Source of the DNA: Pseudoips prasinana
Lineage: Eukaryota; Arthropoda; Insecta; Lepidoptera; Nolidae
Length of the DNA: 64,000 nt
Reading direction: 5' to 3'
Assembly: GCA_951640165.1 (NCBI GenBank)
Contig: OX621241.1
Coordinates: forward strand, 16,621,001 to 16,685,000
The notes beneath the pieces are model-generated. The model saw only the letters and a list, made by a program, of their open reading frames with translations, had not been told where the DNA came from and made no database searches. This document shows positions 34,899 through 44,315 of the stretch, one piece after another. The number at the start of each line of letters is the position of its first letter. Position 1 is the first letter of the stretch. A program made the translations under genes and the position numbers.

Positions 34899-36719
34899 CT
34901 AAAGCCTCTTAAGATGTTGGTCGAGGCTCTTCGCTATGAGACCGTTTACGGAGACGACTATCGGAACAATTATTGTTGAGTCCACATCCCACATGGCGGT
35001 AACCTCGTGAGCCAAATCTAAGTATTTTGACAACTTGTCAGTCTCGGCTCTTACGAGGTTATCGTCAAATGGGACAGTGATATCAACAATAAATGCCCGG
35101 CGCTCCAACCGGTCTACCAAAACGATATCAGGCTTATTGGCAACAATAGTCCTGTCTGTAATGATAGACCGGTCCCAGTAGAGCTTGGCACGACCGCTTT
35201 CGAGAACTGGTTCCGGTACGTACTTGTAGTACGGCACTTCGGAGTCTACAAGACCATACCGAAGAGCAAGCTGCTGGTGGATAATCCTGGCAACTTGGTT
35301 ATGCCTGTGCAAGTACTCGCCGTTGGCAAGATAGGAACAACCGGAAACAATGTGTCTGATGGACTCTCCGGGACGGTGACACGCCCGACAAATGTCGATG
35401 GTACCGTCCTTGAAGATGTGCTTCCGATAGTTCCTCGTCTTGACAACTTCATCAGCAATTGCACAAGCAAAACCTTCAGTTTCACCAAATAGGTCACCAA
35501 AACGTAGCCAGGCCACAGATGCTTGTAAGTCCACATGAGCACTATGTAGGGCCTGGTGGAACCTACCATGAAGCACCTTGCTCTTCCATACGTCAATTCG
35601 ATCCCGAGTGCTAAGTACGACGGGCTTTCTCCAGTCTTCTTTAGCCAAGGAGAGCGGCGTGAGTCCGTTGTCAACGGCGGCGACGTCTCGATGCATCCCA
35701 CACTCAACACCAAGGAAATATTCCCTGAGATTGCACACCTCACGGTTGTGTAGGTTCTTGGCATTGAGGAAGCCTCGACCCCCACACTTCCGTGGGATAT
35801 ACAATCTCATTAGTGAAGAGTGTGGATGGTGCATACGGTACGTCGTTAGGCGTTTCCGGACTTTTCGATCCAGGGCATCTAACTCAGTTTGAGTCCACCT
35901 TAGTATGCCGAAGGTGTAAACCAGTAGAGGCATTACCCAGCCGTTGAAAGCACGCACTTTATTACCACCTGACAATAGACTTTTCAGTACTTTTGTCAAG
36001 CGGTTAAAGAAGCGTTCCTTCACCAACTGCTTAATGTCCTCATCTGGGATATTTAGACACTCAGACATACCAAGGTATTTGTAGGTTTCGGTTTCAGAGA
36101 GGGATCTGAGAGACATACTCTCGGTGAGTTGTAAATTATCAGAGTTTACAACTCTGCCCCTCTGTACATGTATGACCGCACATTTATCTACACCGAACTC
36201 CATTCCAATATCACTGCTAAATCTTTCTGTAAGGTTTAGTAGGGATATCAGGTTTGGTTTATTCGGAGCATATAACTTGAGGTCATCCATATACAGAAGA
36301 TGAGAAATGGTCTCACCCCCTCTCCGCAACCGATAGCCTAACCCGGAATCCCTCAGCACAGCGCTCAGAGGATTCAAGGCCAGGCAAAACCACAAGGGAC
36401 TCAAACTGTCACCCTGGAATATGCCTCGCTCAATCCTTATAGGTTCGGATATCGAAGGAGTCACTCCGGTTCCTGAAAGACGAAGAACCGTGGTCCACTG
36501 TCCCATACACGAGGTAAGAAAGGCGCATAGAGCTGCATCAACTTTATACAACTCTAGTACCCGCCTTAACCATGTATGGGGCACCGAAACATATGCCTTC
36601 TTATAGTCAATCCAGGCAGCGGAGAGACTCCTTCGACCTTTGCGAACCTGTTGGCTAACGGCCATGTCTATGAGGAGGAGCTCCTTAATACCACGGGACC
36701 CAACCCTACATCCATCCAT
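34899..36719 (-). CDS. R4/Dong-type LINE reverse transcriptase with restriction-like endonuclease, 5'-truncated
   Basis: An open frame of 606 residues. The reverse transcriptase core has AAWIDYKKAYVSVPHTW near residue 35 (normally a second Asp where Val stands), RGIFQGDSLSPLWF near 98 and HLLYMDDLKLYA near 140. After the thumb a CRACHRPGESIRHIVSGC zinc-binding segment sits near 444. The restriction-like endonuclease core KPDIVLVDRLERRAFIVDIT follows near 529. This order, zinc finger then endonuclease at the C-terminus, is that of R2/R4-class LINEs, and YKKA..SVPH with YMDDLKLY points to R4/Dong. The N-terminal region is missing: the frame begins inside the conserved GCR.GSRG.KELL.ID stretch and is cut at an ATT microsatellite, the type of target Dong uses. 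The ATG at 36717-36719 is incidental. Confidence 0.85.
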   Translation of the reverse strand: MDGCRVGSRGIKELLLIDMAVSQQVRKGRRSLSAAWIDYKKAYVSVPHTWLRRVLELYKVDAALCAFLTSCMGQWTTVLRLSGTGVTPSISEPIRIERGIFQGDSLSPLWFCLALNPLSAVLRDSGLGYRLRRGGETISHLLYMDDLKLYAPNKPNLISLLNLTERFSSDIGMEFGVDKCAVIHVQRGRVVNSDNLQLTESMSLRSLSETETYKYLGMSECLNIPDEDIKQLVKERFFNRLTKVLKSLLSGGNKVRAFNGWVMPLLVYTFGILRWTQTELDALDRKVRKRLTTYRMHHPHSSLMRLYIPRKCGGRGFLNAKNLHNREVCNLREYFLGVECGMHRDVAAVDNGLTPLSLAKEDWRKPVVLSTRDRIDVWKSKVLHGRFHQALHSAHVDLQASVAWLRFGDLFGETEGFACAIADEVVKTRNYRKHIFKDGTIDICRACHRPGESIRHIVSGCSYLANGEYLHRHNQVARIIHQQLALRYGLVDSEVPYYKYVPEPVLESGRAKLYWDRSIITDRTIVANKPDIVLVDRLERRAFIVDITVPFDDNLVRAETDKLSKYLDLAHEVTAMWDVDSTIIVPIVVSVNGLIAKSLDQHLKRL

Positions 36720-36721
36720 CC

Positions 36722-36747
36722 AAATTATTATTATTATTATTATTTAC
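36722..36747. repeat. (ATT)n microsatellite at LINE 5' junction
   Basis: About eight ATT units directly adjoin the truncated 5' end of the R4/Dong element. Dong is known from Bombyx to insert in TAA repeats, so this is the probable target. Confidence 0.8.
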
Positions 36748-36776
36748 CTTATTGTCTTTTTATCATATAACGGCCT

Positions 36777-37015
36777 TAACCCTTTCCCGGGCAGTGGGGA
36801 TATAGTTCCCACCATATTTCGAACCCACCAGATTATTTTCAATTTCGGGCGGTGTTTTGTTTTACTTATTTTTGCAATAACGTACACGTTATGATGATTA
36901 CGTAATGATGGCTCTATAATTCTAAAGATGCGATTTAAAAATCATCTTCTATTGTATTGTATCTAATAGGATTCAACAGAAATTACAACATAACACGAAA
37001 ATAACTTTTTAATCA
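36777..37015 (-). repeat. piggyBac-like fragment, right inverted copy
   Basis: Starts TTAACCCTTTCCCGGGCAG at 36777 and ends with about 105 bases that are the inverse of 34006-34107 (GAAATTACAACATAACACG and so on). The two copies bracket the LINE. Confidence 0.5.
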
Positions 37016-37494
37016 ACATAAGCAGATAATAATAGTAGAATAATGAAACACTATAATTATTACAAATGACTTTATTACACTGAGATTACATAATTATTTT
37101 GTATCTAAGGTCTGTCCAACAAAATTAGTTATAAACATTTTCAAATGTTCATTTGTCCTTAAGTAAGACAATAACAGTTACAAGGTGCCCACTTAGTTTT
37201 ACAAAAACGTTTATACAATTTTGTTCTACTCTTATAATGTCTACTTCATATTTGCAGTGATTGATGAGGAGCTGTCGATACTAATTTATTAGGACTTAAA
37301 TATTATAAGCCTACACGTGATCAGTCCTGAATTATGAGCGTAATCATACAAAATTATATCTTTTTTTTAAGTGTTCGAGTAGGTATGTTCGTTACACGAG
37401 TGTAACAAAAAATAATTTGAAGTATTATCTAGGTGTGTAGTACAGTATAGTTCTCATTTAATTGTACGAAGCCTCAAATATGACTACTTGCTAT
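37016..37494. other. No gene recognised
   Basis: AT-rich DNA; nothing nameable. Confidence 0.5.
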
Positions 37495-37760
37495 TACTTT
37501 TTTATACAATGGCAAGGCAAACGAGCATGTGGGTCACCTGATGGTAGTGATTACCGCCGCCATTGGACACTCGCTACACCAGAGGAGCCGCAAGTGCGCC
37601 GGCCGTTAAGAAAGGAATAGGCTCGCTTCTTGAAAGGTTGCCATAACATACCAGATCGGAAATGCCGCAGTTGATCGATTCCACAGTGGTAGTGCGCGGT
37701 AAAAAGATTCTTGTGAAAAACGCGTTTGTAGATGACCATACATCCAGGTGATAATTGGGA
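37495..37760 (+). repeat. Dispersed repeat K, best copy
   Basis: TTTTTTATACAATGGCAAGG, GTGGGTCACCTGATGGTAG, GCCGGCCGTTAAGAAAGGAA and a GGTTGCCATAACATACCAG region. Fragments occur at 7430-7860. Non-coding; I recall it as a common lepidopteran repeat. Confidence 0.6.
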
Positions 37761-38426
37761 TGCATAAAAAATGAGGATTAATAAGGCGATGAAATTTTCA
37801 CTTTCGGTGAGATGGTCTGTAGCGTAATGAGGCGGCAAGTTACGACATTTGCAAGATTTGCACGGAATAGACATAAATGAGTAGGTATACATTTAGGCTA
37901 AATGTAATACATTTCGCCAATTTTTCTTTTTATTTCTTGTATAATCTACGGAAGTTTAATAGTTACGTATTTGTTATCACATAATGGAAAACAAAAAATA
38001 TCACACTTTTGTAGGGTGTTCTCACCTTATTCTGTGATAATTTAGATAGTACCAATAAAACCCAGGATAATATTAATCAAAATGTTTTATTTTTTGTAGG
38101 AACATAAATCAGTCTTTTACCTACTATTTTAAGTAATAATCTCTTAGTATTAAAACAAATAACTTATTCTAACATGGCTTTATAAATCACACGTTCACTT
38201 TGGTAATTCTGTTATAATCACTTTAATTCGGTGATAGGATTATCATAATTCTGATATAACACAATTAGATGAGTATTTATTATTTAATATCACATAATTA
38301 GGCAATTTAACATATTAATATTTTTTTTAAACATAACGATAATCAGTATTTACTTTCTTAATCAGTATGTATTATTTATTAAACGGAATAAGTAGTTTAA
38401 TTAACATTAGTGTAGATACATACATT

Positions 38427-38740
38427 TTATTCTTCACCACTAGAATTCTCAATACTGCAGTTATCGCACATAAAAATTTGCTGTTTGTCACTAACATGCT
38501 GACTTTGGCAATGTGTGTGATAAGGATAAATACAAAACGAGCATGTAATCCAGTCAGCGCCATTTTTCATCCTAACATCATGTGAGTACCGACCATTACA
38601 TACCCTGCACAACCAGTCTTCGTCGGAATAGGAAGTTCTTGATGGTTTTGAGGATTTAGGAGTCTGTTTGACGACTGATTTTATGTTACGTTTTCGTGAC
38701 CCAGATGCATATTTTTGGTGCAGGCGGTTTTTTCTTTGGT
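38427..38740 (-). pseudogene. pogo transposase, C-terminal PHD-like finger (frame-shifted)
   Basis: The frame ending at the TAA 38427-38429 carries WLCRVCNGR, WITCSFC, YHTHC and FMCDNC. That is a C4HC3 PHD-like zinc finger as found at the C-terminus of some animal pogo-family transposases. A basic linker (RKNRLHQKYASGSRKR) precedes it. It is in a different frame from 38741-39217, so a single indel near 38727-38740 separates the finger from the rest. The finger residues are all present. Confidence 0.7.
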
Positions 38741-39217
38741 GTCAGTATTGAGATGTGTGCTGGAGGTTGAGACAATCGTGGCAGTATTGAGATCTGTACT
38801 GGAGGTTGAGACAATCGTGTCAGTATTGAGATCTGTGCTGGAGGTTGAGACAATCGGTGTCAAACATTGAGCTTTAGGAACAGTTCGCTTCTTGCGTGTT
38901 TCCTTGCTTGCTGGCTTCCATTTTGGTAATGTTAAAATATCGTGGATCAAAATTTTTGAAGAGGAAGAGCTTGCCAAATTAGACTTTTTAATTCTTTGCT
39001 CTGACTCACATTCCATTTGCAATACCTCAAGGGGTGCAACTTCTAGCGGGGTGCCAAAACTAGTACATGGTATGGGTGGTTCGATCTCTTGAGGATTGAC
39101 AGTCTGTGTTGTTTCCGTATCCTTAAACGGATCAACATCAGTCTTATGTATTTCAGATTGAGCAATTTCATTATCATAATCTGCTTCAAGGGTCACTACT
39201 TCTGGTATAACTTGTGC
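38681..39217 (-). pseudogene. pogo transposase, Ser/Thr-rich linker
   Basis: This continues the frame of the catalytic part after one in-frame TAA (39218-39220); the readthrough begins AQVIPEVVTLEADY. Low-complexity linker of Asp, Glu, Ser and Thr. It contains three tandem copies of a 13-residue unit IVSTSSTDLNTDT, encoded by a 39-bp repeat at about 38741-38858. It then runs out of frame near 38727 and hits a stop at 38681. Confidence 0.65.
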
Positions 39218-40462
39218 TTACACTTGTGTAGAAGGTGCAATAGCTTCAATGCAGATAGCTTCTTTATTTAAGGGAAAAATGCCTGCTTTTCTGAACCCTG
39301 AACGTATATTGGAAGGTGTGAAACATTTTCCATACACTGGCGTCAAAAATGTATGAAAATCAAGTCTTGTAGGAACCTTACCAGGATTTTTCATTTTATA
39401 ATCTTGCAATTCTGCTCGCCACACTGTTTTTGGTGATTTAAAAAAACCAACATCCAGCGGTTGTAAGAGGTGGCTAGTGTGAGCAGGCATCGTAAATAGT
39501 AAAATTTGATGAGATTTAGCATAAGCAAGTACCTGTGGTGTTATGTGGCTTGCATGGGAATCCATAATTAATAAAACAGGCCTTGCAGGAGGAATATTGT
39601 CATTGAAAAATGTAAGCCACTCATAAAATAAATCTGCATTAATCCATCCTTTAGGGGATAGTCTTGTCAAACTATTTGGAAAAGCTCCTCTGCATAGCTC
39701 CGGGGTATTTCTAACACCTTTGAATATGACTAAAGGGGGGATAAATTGTCCAGACGCATTGATACACGCCAAAACGGTAGTTGTGGTGCCTTTCTCTGCA
39801 TATGTCCGATTATAAACATACTTTTTTCCGATTTTAGTCACGATTTTGTTAGGTTTGTTAACGTACATTAGACCGGTTTCGTCACAGTTCCAGATCCTCT
39901 CTGGACAATTTATTAAATCATGAGAAGTTAGAGTTGTTTGCAATTTCTCATAAAAATCAGCCAATACCGCGGCGTTGGAGCAAATAGCTCTACCGGCGGA
40001 AAGATTTTCAGGGGTCCTTAGGCTTAATCCATATCGCTCTTTAAAACCTACCCACCAATTCCAACCAGCATGCCCTTTACTTGCGTTAAAATAATGCTTT
40101 GAGTCCGAGTTATCAGCTAATTTAAAAGCGAGCTGCCTTATTTGGTTGACAGTGAGGCCAAATCCAATTTCTTGCATTTGTACTATATATGATAACAATG
40201 CTTGCTCTAATTCAGATGAAAGGGAAAAGGGTCTACCCACCTTTAACATTTTAATTTGATTGTTTCCCAATTCATGTTCTCGTTTTACACGTTCGACGTT
40301 TACTTTTAGTGTGCTACAAGGCACATTGTATTCTTTTGATGCACCATACACAGTCAATCTTGCTTCAAGAACACTTTCAATAGCAGATCTCAACATAGCT
40401 TCACTATACTTCCTATTTTTTGATTTTGGTTTAGACGTTTCTGGAGTATCATTTGACTCCAT
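39218..40462 (-). CDS. pogo-family transposase, DNA-binding and catalytic part
   Basis: The ATG at 40460-40462 begins MESNDTPETSKPKSK; a GTG nine codons upstream is less likely. A Psq-type helix-turn-helix (RKYSEAMLRSAIESVL...YGASKEYNVPCSTL) comes first, then a CENP-B-type second domain (GWNWWVGFKERYGLSLR). The DDE_1 catalytic domain has IWNCDETG (residue about 194), LLIMDSHASH (about 301) and HLLQPLDVGFF (about 337). Spacing between the last two Asp is 35, so DD35D. This enzyme cuts at element ends and inserts at TA. It ends at one TAA (39218-39220), beyond which the same frame continues, so the full protein would be near 690 residues with the PHD-like finger. An alternative is that the short form is the functional product. 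Confidence 0.85.
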   Translation of the reverse strand: MESNDTPETSKPKSKNRKYSEAMLRSAIESVLEARLTVYGASKEYNVPCSTLKVNVERVKREHELGNNQIKMLKVGRPFSLSSELEQALLSYIVQMQEIGFGLTVNQIRQLAFKLADNSDSKHYFNASKGHAGWNWWVGFKERYGLSLRTPENLSAGRAICSNAAVLADFYEKLQTTLTSHDLINCPERIWNCDETGLMYVNKPNKIVTKIGKKYVYNRTYAEKGTTTTVLACINASGQFIPPLVIFKGVRNTPELCRGAFPNSLTRLSPKGWINADLFYEWLTFFNDNIPPARPVLLIMDSHASHITPQVLAYAKSHQILLFTMPAHTSHLLQPLDVGFFKSPKTVWRAELQDYKMKNPGKVPTRLDFHTFLTPVYGKCFTPSNIRSGFRKAGIFPLNKEAICIEAIAPSTQV

Positions 40463-41100
40463 TTTTCTGAAATAAGCAATACAGTTCACTTAATTATGTG
40501 ATAATAAAAATAACAACTCATATAAATATAAACAAAAAACGGTTCAAATTACTACCTTTATTTTTTATTAAACATACTTTATTTATCTTTCTCATTTAAT
40601 TGTAATAAAAGTATCAATAAACATAAAAAATGGCATGCGAGATACTTTACCTTGTTTTATTCGGTGATACTGTTTTCTACCGTTATTCAAAAAAGACGTT
40701 AGTTTTGAGCCTCCGTAAATAAGCTATAATTTAAAATTTAAAATTCACTCACATTTATCAAAATCTAATACTGGCAGCAATAAATATACTCTATATTCCA
40801 CACATAGTCCAAATTTCAGGTAAAAATAACAATGTTTACTATTAAAAACAAATGATTTGAAGGAGCACACTGGCTAGTAGCCGGCAACCAATAGATAATG
40901 GCGCCACGTTGACAATACGCGGCATTGTTACTGTCTCTGTCACACAGTGAAGCCGAAATTTTGCACGGTATAAGAGACTTTATGTGCCTGTCATAAGGTT
41001 AAGTTTAATATTGTGTATCTTACTCATTTAAAACGATAGAAGCTTCGGAACTTGTTATCACAGAATTAAATGAGTCACATAATTATGCGAGCTTACCCTA

Positions 41101-41722
41101 CTATCTATATAATAATAGTCCTATCTTTATACATATATAATATTTTATGTTTATACTGGTCTAGTAACGATTCTGAATAATTAGGTAGAACGACGAACAC
41201 TAATTACTTACAACCCAGTTTATTGTAAGTTCCAAAGTAATGAAAATGAAAAAAATAATACATAGATCCATTGAGAAGACTTGCAAATAGTCGAAATATT
41301 ATTTGGACTAATTAATACATTTTTACAAAATTACTTAAATTTAATTTTATTATAATTCCTTTTTTGTTTAACTAAATACGTATAGTCATTATTTTTGTCA
41401 ATGTTTTTATACATTTAGTTTCAATTGTTATTCTGTTAGACGATGTTTATGGCTAAAGGCGGTTCAACTAACTTCGAACTCGACTGTACCTACAGCTTTT
41501 TATAGGCAGAATAACACGTGTAACCGTTTGATGCGTTTGACCTTACAAAAATGTTTGAGGCAATGTCCACTTACATTACATAATGAATCCCACCTTAATG
41601 TACTTAATAAACTTACACTATCGTGTATTGTGGTTGCCGGTTTGTCCTTTATAAAGTACTGTAAATAATAAGAGTGTTAAGCTACGTACCTATAATGAGC
41701 GAGCTATCCTCATATTGAGCTA
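41101..41722. other. No gene recognised
   Basis: AT-rich DNA between the pogo element and the next MITE; nothing nameable. Confidence 0.45.
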
Positions 41723-42031
41723 GGGATGCCCAAAAAAAATGTATTGTATCGATCTGCCTAAATCAACTAACAATAAGGTAGATATTTTCTCCATGACTTT
41801 TTTAACATACGGGCACTTTCTTTTGTATAATACTAGTCATGTTTAATTTAATTTAGTATTTGTTTTTTTTTATTTATCAGTTTAGGTAACGTTGTAGGTT
41901 ATTGTTTGTGAATCCCAAATTTAAACGTTATTAAAATCTATGCCATGCAAACCTGTAAGTTGGGTAGTTACTACATAAGTGCTATATTATTAGTGTAATA
42001 TGTAAATACAATACACTTTTTTGGGCATCCC
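41723..42031. mobile_element. TA-flanked MITE with GGGATGCCC ends
   Basis: Left end GGGATGCCCAAAAAAAATGT and right end inverse GGGATGCCCAAAAAAGTGTA, with TA at 41721-41722 and 42032-42033. Internal sequence AT-rich and non-coding. The duplication supports Tc1/mariner-type mobility; a hAT origin is less likely because no 8-bp duplication is seen. Confidence 0.7.
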
Positions 42032-42128
42032 TATCGATATATCGATATCGAATCGTAACTGTATCGAATTTGTTTGTATCGATACGCGATATTATCGCTT
42101 CCCTTTGTATCGATATTTCGTATCACAA
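42032..42128. repeat. ATCGATA-rich tract
   Basis: At least six TATCGAT/ATCGATA words in about 95 bases, with GTATCGATACGCGATATTAT in the middle. It abuts the MITE right end. Confidence 0.75.
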
Positions 42129-42235
42129 CAGTATCGCATGCTTTTCAATATATAATAAGTGTACATCATTGGCAAGGGTATCTTTTTAAATTGTTAGCTA
42201 TATTATTTTAAATTAAAATTAAATTATTACTTAAT

Positions 42236-42279
42236 CTATGTACCTATATTGAGCTACAAGCTCATTATAGGTACATAGC
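42236..42279. repeat. Hairpin, about 20-bp arms
   Basis: CTATGTACCTATATTGAGCT and its near-exact inverse flank a 3-base loop. Confidence 0.8.
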
Positions 42280-42610
42280 TTAACTCGCTCGATCTATTTC
42301 ACATAACGTTTCGGACTGTATGAACTCAGTTTTAGCTAATGTGCTGTACTTTATACAGTACTCTAGTAAATTAAGTTAAGAGTATAATGAGCGGTGACAT
42401 CCTATCCTCATATTAGCTCGATCTGTCACTGATTCTGGGCACTGATTTCAGTAGTCTGTTGTTCTTTATAAAGTGTATTTAATGGGCAAGAACATTTTCT
42501 CATATTGAGCTCGATATGTGTTACATATTCACATAACACAGATATTTCGAACTGCATGAATTCTAATTTAGCTACTTTACTTCCCATTAGTTTAATACAA
42601 ATATACTGCT
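42280..42610. repeat. Imperfect direct duplication next to mariner
   Basis: Blocks near 42286-42345 and 42503-42580 share GCTCGAT.T, TTCACATAAC, TTTCG.ACTG.ATGAA and TTTAGCTA in the same order. A CTCATATT.AGCTCGAT word also recurs at 41710 and 42410. Confidence 0.55.
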
Positions 42611-42652
42611 CTTGTACCACTTGCTTTATCTTAACCTCTTAATATAATATTA

Positions 42653-43934
42653 GGTCTTTACCTATGAAATTGCCGTTCTGCAGTACTGGCCATTTCAAAT
42701 CAAAATAATTTTTGTTTGGCTAAGAATTCTAATTTCAAATTAATTTTATTTTAAAAACATGGATTCTTTTTTCCAAAAGTAGTCATTTCTTTATTGATTA
42801 GTGTTACATTTTCATCGCATTTCAATCTTTTTCGTCATCATGGATACGTTAAAAATTCGAGTAATTATGGAATATGAGTACCGTCGTGGCAGCAACGCGG
42901 CACAAGCGGCACGCAACATCAACGACGTTTACGGAGCTAACACTACAAACCAACGCACCACCTGTTATTGGTTTGCTCGCTTCCGTTCTGGAAATTTCGA
43001 CCTGAAAAATGAACCTCGCGGTCGTCCGAAGACTTTGGTCGACAATGACGAATTAAAGGCGGTTGTGGAAGCTGATGATACACAATCTACGGCTGAATTA
43101 GCAGCAGCTTTCGACGTTAGCGTCAAAACAATATTGGTCCATTTGCGTCAAATTGGCAAGGTAAAAAAGCTTGACAAATGGGTGCCCCACGAACTCAATG
43201 ATCGCCAGCGCGAAGTACGCGTCGAGACGTGCCTTGCACTGCTCAACAGACACACAAATGAAGGAATTTTGAACCGCATTGTTACCTGCGATGAAAAATG
43301 GATTCTGTTTGATAACCGCAAGCGCTCAGCAAGTTGGTTGGATCCTGGTTCAGCACCTAAACAATGCCCTAAACGAAAACTTACCCCTAGAAAAGTGATG
43401 GTCACTGTTTGGTGGTCTAGCGCCGGTGTGATTCATCACAGCTTCTTACCAAACGGGGTGAGCATTACTGCAGATGTGTACTGTGAAGAACTGAGCACAA
43501 TGATGGAGAAGCTGGCGCATCTCCAACCAGCATTGGTCAATCGCTCGTCTCCGCTGCTCCTGCACGACAACGCGCGACCTCATACTGCACAGCAGACGGT
43601 CTCCAAGTTGCAAGAACTGGGGTTGGAAGCTCTCCGTCATCCGCCCTACTCACCAGACCTTGCGCCTACAGACTACTACTTTTTCCAGAATTTGGATAAC
43701 TTCTTGGCGGGAAAAAAATTCAATACCCGAGAGGCAGTACAAAATGCCTTTGAAGAATTTGTTGCCTCCCGTCCAGCTGATTTCTTTAAGAAGGGCATCA
43801 ATAAACTGCCACTGCGATGGCAAAGATGCATTGATTGCATGGGTGATTACTTCGATTAATACAAATAAAAAAATTCATGAAAAAAATTCGTTTAAATTTT
43901 TTCATACAAAACGGCAATTTCATAGGTAAAGACC
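42653..43934 (+). mobile_element. Complete mariner transposon
   Basis: 1282 bases with TA at 42651-42652 and 43935-43936. Terminal inverted repeats start GGTCTTTACCTATGAAATTG and continue CCGTT, 25 bases identical at both ends. One intact transposase frame inside. Length, TIR, TA duplication and DD34D enzyme are all canonical for mariner; the ends resemble cecropia-type mariners, from memory. Confidence 0.95.
42840..43859 (+). CDS. mariner transposase, DD34D, intact
   Basis: 339 residues from the ATG at 42840 (MDTLKIRVIMEYEYRRGSNA); a GTG at 42801 would add 13 residues but is not a plausible start. The N-terminal helix-turn-helix part runs to about residue 110. WVPHEL, the mariner linker signature, lies at 114-119. 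Catalytic residues are in TCDEKW (D151), LLHDNARPH (D243) and YSPDLAPTDYYFF (D278), with 34 residues between the last two. No stop or frameshift is present. The enzyme binds the 25-bp ends and integrates at TA. With perfect ends this copy may be recently inserted and possibly active, which is inference. Confidence 0.95.
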   Translation: MDTLKIRVIMEYEYRRGSNAAQAARNINDVYGANTTNQRTTCYWFARFRSGNFDLKNEPRGRPKTLVDNDELKAVVEADDTQSTAELAAAFDVSVKTILVHLRQIGKVKKLDKWVPHELNDRQREVRVETCLALLNRHTNEGILNRIVTCDEKWILFDNRKRSASWLDPGSAPKQCPKRKLTPRKVMVTVWWSSAGVIHHSFLPNGVSITADVYCEELSTMMEKLAHLQPALVNRSSPLLLHDNARPHTAQQTVSKLQELGLEALRHPPYSPDLAPTDYYFFQNLDNFLAGKKFNTREAVQNAFEEFVASRPADFFKKGINKLPLRWQRCIDCMGDYFD

Positions 43935-43936
43935 TA

Positions 43937-44266
43937 TTATCAGAAAATCATTTTATACATTTTTTTATATCTAGATTTTAAAAAGTGTATAGAATAGAAG
44001 TTTTCAAATCTAGATTCGATCGCAATAAATTGAAATGACGTTGTTGCCTAGATAGAATCGCAGTAGCGATAACCGACTGCATATACCTAGTTCGCTATAT
44101 GACCGGTATATGAATATGTAAATTAATAGTGCATATTATTATGAAATACAGGTCTGTACACTACTATAAATAAATTCCACATTATTAAAGTTGACTGTCA
44201 TGGGGGCCAAAACACTCCTGCGATGCAAATGAGATCTATAAAACCCAAGCCCTTATTGATCTAAGT
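43937..44266. other. No gene recognised
   Basis: AT-rich flank of the mariner; nothing nameable. Confidence 0.5.
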
Positions 44267-44315
44267 AGTTATAGCTCAATAGAAACAGCTGAGCTGCTCC
44301 TATTAAGCTATAACT
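44267..44315. repeat. Hairpin, 24-bp arms
   Basis: AGTTATAGCTCAATAGAAAC... and AGCTGCTCCTATTAAGCTAT... pair with three mismatches around a one-base loop. Confidence 0.8.

Larger units (their letters stand above)
38014..41098 (-). mobile_element. Complete pogo-type DNA transposon
   Basis: About 3.1 kb between TA dinucleotides at 38012-38013 and 41099-41100. The left end GGGTGTTCTCACCTTATTCT and the inverse of the right end GGGTAAGCTCGCATAATTAT agree at GGGT...CTC.C and again at ATTCTGTGATAA further in. The transposase reads on the minus strand. A word close to ATTCTGTGATAA or ATTATGTGATAA recurs near both ends (38029, 38206, 38226, 38248, 40493, 40660, 41055). These are likely transposase-binding sites. 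Confidence 0.75.

Noticed and set aside
35246..35785. A minus-strand 179-residue frame within the R4/Dong element
   Set aside because: It overlaps the real reverse transcriptase frame in another phase and shows no conserved motif.
33949..37015. A single 3-kb piggyBac transposon with the LINE inside
   Set aside because: The TTAACCCTTT words are in the same orientation, not inverted, so they are not the two ends of one element.
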